Source: Cephalothrix simula
Taxonomy: Eukaryota > Nemertea > Palaeonemertea > Archinemertea > Cephalotrichidae
Direction: 5' to 3'
DNA: 11,458 nt
Assembly: GCA_035591015.1 (NCBI GenBank)
Contig: JAXIUW010125559.1
Coordinates: 1,945 to 13,402 of the forward strand
In this document: positions 9,090 through 11,458 of the stretch, one piece after another
Numbering within the stretch: the first letter of the stretch is position 1
Layout of the letters: each line of letters begins with the position of its first letter
Notes under the pieces: model-generated
Told to the model about the DNA's origin: nothing
Database searches by the model: none
What the model saw: the letters and a program-made list of their open reading frames with translations, nothing else
Made by a program: the position numbers and the translations under genes

Positions 9090-9620
9090 TATGCATTTCG
9101 GAAGTCGCGTACTACCTTGTCAAATTTTACACGACTTGCGAATGTGCGAATACGTAAGTATCCGTAAGTTGTAAAATTTGACCAGGGCCTAGCTGTATAT
9201 ACATCCACATTTCCGCAAGTTGCGTATCAGTAAGCAAGGCTTATACCCGAAAGTCGCGAATAGCGAATCTGCACATTTGAAAATACGCGGCTAGCGATTT
9301 CACAAATCACGTATCCACAAGTGACAAATGGCGAATCCATACAATTTGAAAATGTGCGAGTAGGCCTAGCCGACTTGCGTATCCACGCGGCTTGCGTATC
9401 CACACATTAGAGAATACAAGAATACCCGTGTTCAAACATTGCAAAATACGCGAATACGCGTGTTCACACATTGCAATATACGCGCGAATACGCGACTTGT
9501 GTGACCGCATGTCGCAAATTGCGTGTCTGCACATTGGAGAATAAGAGACGAGATTCGCGAATGTACAATAGTTAGTCCACGAATGTGAATTAAACGAATT
9601 GCGACTCGCAAAATGCATAG
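9090..9620. repeat. CpG-rich degenerate repeat array
   Basis: About 530 bp of diverged short units built on words such as CGACTTGCG, GCGTATCCAC, AATACGCGAATACGCG, GCACATTTGAAAATACGCG and ATTGCAAAATACGCG. CpG density is far above the rest of the window. The unit is roughly 30-45 bp but irregular. GTCAAATTTTAC near 9119 and GTAAAATTTGAC near 9171 form an internal inverted pair. Related sequence is present at 2080-2204. The open frame at 9307-9636 (minus) follows from repeated stop-poor units and is not supported as a gene. Confidence 0.65.
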
Positions 9621-9930
9621 AGCATAAAGCTCTCATTAAAAATGCTTAATTGACCACCGCACATTATTTAAACCAGGTTTGTTGGTAGATAAATAGCGTG
9701 AAATTGTACAAAAGCATAAAACTATAGAGGTTAAAAAGTAACTGAATTTGCCATTATTTCTTTGATGAAATTACTAATTCGACTTTCACACTGGCACTCG
9801 AAAGAAAATATGTCAAGGTAGTCTATCGACTAACATGACTAAGGCCATCAGTTGCAATTAAATTTTAGGCATAGATAGTGTGTGGAAGCATTATAATCTA
9901 TGACTACTTAATAAAATAAGTTCCTCATAC

Positions 9931-10139
9931 CTTTGTAGAATTGAGCTGGTATTTTCTTTTTTCGAATCCCAAGGAGGCGTTCCTGGTTTTTCATTATTAT
10001 TCAAATTGGTGAGAAGAGAAGTTTCTTGCAGAACTTCTTCATCCGTTTCATCATTTTCTTCATCTTCATCTAGTTCACCATCTTCAGATATAGAGGGCAG
10101 TGTGCAGCTTGGAAGTATAGTCACACCTTCTTCTTCCTC
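9931..10139 (-). CDS. Internal coding exon, acidic C-terminal segment of a probable KCNH-like channel
   Basis: This 209-nt exon is read on the minus strand. It is preceded by a TTTTTTAACAG acceptor (AG at 10141-10140) and followed by an AAAG|GTATGAG donor (GT at 9930-9929). It starts in phase 0 with GAG codons and ends two bases into an Arg codon, which the next exon completes. It encodes residues 1-69 of the visible tail. Residues 1-4 are Glu, followed by VTILPSCTLPSISEDGELDE and then a strongly acidic Asp/Glu run to about residue 38; the rest is polar and probably disordered. No catalytic or membrane motif is visible. The frame remains open past the donor into the intron, but the phase match to 6465 supports splicing. 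The 5' exons are outside the window. Acidic linkers beyond the cyclic-nucleotide-binding homology domain occur in KCNH channels, but this exon alone would not identify the family. Confidence 0.8.
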
Positions 10140-10315
10140 CTGTTAAAAAATATGTTATAATTTAAATGTTGTTATAAATAAAAACGAAAAAAGAAGTTCG
10201 CTTTTTTCAATGAAATCCTAAATCGGACAGCAAAATACTTTATTTCTCATAGTCACGGGCTTGCAGTATTATGTGATCGGTGTTCTTTGCGAAAAGTCGA
10301 AGGACACCAAAAAAA

Positions 10316-10340
10316 CTATACAGGGTGTATCAAAAATGTA
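10316..10340. repeat. Possible transposon-terminus-like motif
   Basis: TACAGGGTGTATCAAAAATG resembles the ACAGGGTGT..CAAAA ends seen on several animal repeat families. A degraded inverted match, ACATTTTAACTACAACCCTGA, lies at about 11183-11203, just beyond the right end of the large foldback. It could therefore mark that element's outer ends, but the match is poor and the sequence between this motif and 10393 is unpaired. Confidence 0.3.
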
Positions 10341-10392
10341 TACCATGGTGCGGAAATTTTCCGCTCGACCAGTCGGCATAGTGAATGCATGC

Positions 10393-11185
10393 CCTAGGTC
10401 CTTTATACCATCAGTGAAGAGCGAAAACAAAAATAATACAATGTTCAGCGTTCTGTGAATTTTTGAAAAAAATCTTCGAAATTCTATTAGCACAATTAAT
10501 CCCTTAGAAAAATGATTTCTAAAAATAAAAACCGAACAGAAACTATTCTTTGAACTTTGTCCTTTAAAATTCAAGGGTTGGATCAAAAATTTTCAAAGTC
10601 AGCTCCATGTATTTATTATTTACTTAATTCCTGTGGTTTATTTGAAATAATATATTTAGAACTTTATTTTGTCAGGATGGTAAATTAGTATTGTGAAAGA
10701 CAAACCTTTTCAACAAAATGTGACTCATATTACATGCTTATTTTTCACAATTAGTGATCACAAATAGTTCTAAAGATATTTTATTTTTTAAAATAAATCA
10801 TATTATTATCAACAGGAATTAGGTAAATAATACATGCAGCTGACTTCGAAAAATTTTGACAGAATGAATGTCCTTCACAATACTAAATAACCTATGTTTT
10901 CAAAGTCATTCTGATGAAATAAATTTCAAAGATATTATTTCAAATAAACTATCATATTATCAACAGGAATAAATACATGCAGCTGACTTTGAAAAATTTG
11001 AATTTTGAAGGACAAAGTTCCAACAATACATGTAGTTTCTTTTCGAAGTTTATAATCGATTTCTATAATTAGACCCCATATAATTTCGACGATATTTTTC
11101 GAAAATTCACAGATCGCTGAATATTGGATATTTTTGTTTCCGCTATTCATTCAAATATGATCAAATATGGTAGAAAAGACCTACA
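10393..11185. repeat. Large imperfect foldback element, ~790 bp
   Basis: The left arm (about 10395-10705) pairs with the right (about 10870-11183). Matches include TAGGTCCTTTATACC with GGTAGAAAAGACCTA, TTCAGCGTTCTGTGAATTTT with AAAATTCACAGATCGCTGAA, and CTTTGTCC with GGACAAAG near 11013. Within this, a segment at 10587-10662 has two inverted partners (10771-10857 and 10928-11000), so the right half carries an internal duplication. No convincing ORF. It lies about 250 bp upstream of the exon at 9931-10139. Confidence 0.7.
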
Positions 11186-11458
11186 TTTTAACTACAACCC
11201 TGAAGATCACCAAAGGTAAACTTTTCGTAAAATCATATCAAAATAGATATGATCGAAAACTAATGATCAGTATTTTCTGTTATAAAACGGTTACCTGTTT
11301 GGCAGATTAAAAAAAGCATTTTAATAGGTCAAAGCGGGTAAACAGTTTTATAAATTAGTAATAGCATGGCTTTTTGGGGGCCATCCTCAACACAGACTAC
11401 TCTCTTCCTCCGTCATCCGTACCCCTGAAAGGACTAGCCTTTCAAACGGATGTGGTAG

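Larger units (their letters stand above)
6466..9930 (-). other. Large intron, 3465 bp, repeat-bearing
   Basis: This is the intron between the first and second visible exons, with donor GTATGAG (9930 side) and acceptor TTTTCAG (6466 side), phase 2. The exon phases on both sides match without any extra exon, so no coding cassette is needed. It holds a foldback at 6537-6906, a small foldback at 8671-8807 and a CpG-rich degenerate array at 9090-9620. Two stretches, 6910-8100 and 8160-8450, are AT-rich with only short chance ORFs. At 8107-8117 there is a run of 11 G. Confidence 0.75.
10140..11458 (-). other. Upstream intron (partial)
   Basis: Sequence upstream of the acceptor at 10141-10140, continuing past the window edge. 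Most of it is a large foldback element (10393-11185). I looked for a further exon ending in phase 0 with a GT donor. The best-looking donor (CAG|GTAACC near 11290) has an in-frame stop a few codons before it and no acceptor between, so I call none. The last ~100 bases hold a short C/T-rich stretch with no clear coding signal. Confidence 0.6.

Noticed and set aside
9307-9636. 109-residue minus-strand frame
   Set aside because: It is made of the CpG-rich degenerate repeat; the open frame follows from repeated stop-poor units.
10261-10586. Overlapping frames on both strands (65 and 105 residues)
   Set aside because: They cover the left arm of the large foldback and its edge. Neither resembles a known family.
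10935-11150. 71-residue minus-strand frame
   Set aside because: It lies within the right arm of the large foldback, with no coding evidence.
11280-11340. Possible upstream exon ending at CAG|GTAACC
   Set aside because: In the required phase 0 there is a stop four codons before the donor and no acceptor between them.

Overview
The window looks like nuclear DNA from an invertebrate animal. It is AT-rich, long open frames are scarce, the coding signal sits in short exons with GT...AG borders, and introns and flanks are full of palindromic repeats. The recurring word ACATGTA and the many short foldback elements are compatible with a bivalve-type mollusc or another lophotrochozoan. That is inference, and the species cannot be read from the window.

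One gene is supported, on the minus strand. Three exons join in perfect phase: 10139-9931, then 6465-6305, then 5910-5150 with the stop. Together they encode the last 376 residues of a larger protein whose 5' exons lie beyond the right edge. In order, this tail has an acidic stretch, a basic RRRRHS patch, a Ser/Pro-rich linker with a tandem hexapeptide, an uninterrupted heptad coiled coil, and a disordered tail ending in a class I PDZ-ligand-like T-K-L. This resembles the distal C-terminus of an ether-a-go-go family (KCNH, possibly ELK-type) potassium channel. The diagnostic parts (PAS, S1-S6, pore, cyclic-nucleotide-binding homology domain) are outside the window, so the family name is tentative while the exon model is strong.

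Region by region: 1-2080 is AT-rich non-coding sequence with two small palindromes. 2080-2620 is a CpG-rich unit interrupted by a 363-bp foldback element. 2620-3600 has no clear gene. 3615-3698 is a perfect 34-bp hairpin. 3838-4186 is a foldback with hammerhead-core-like motifs. 4190-5149 is the downstream flank or 3' UTR. 5150-5910, 6305-6465 and 9931-10139 are the exons. The 394-bp and 3465-bp introns separate them; the longer one carries a foldback at 6537-6906, a small foldback with another hammerhead-core-like motif at 8671-8807, and a CpG-rich degenerate array at 9090-9620. 10140-11458 is an upstream intron holding a large (~790 bp) foldback.

The most unusual feature is the density and variety of inverted-repeat elements in and around one ion-channel-like gene. 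Two otherwise different elements share a CTGANGA...GAAA core around a stem whose sequence differs between them but still pairs.
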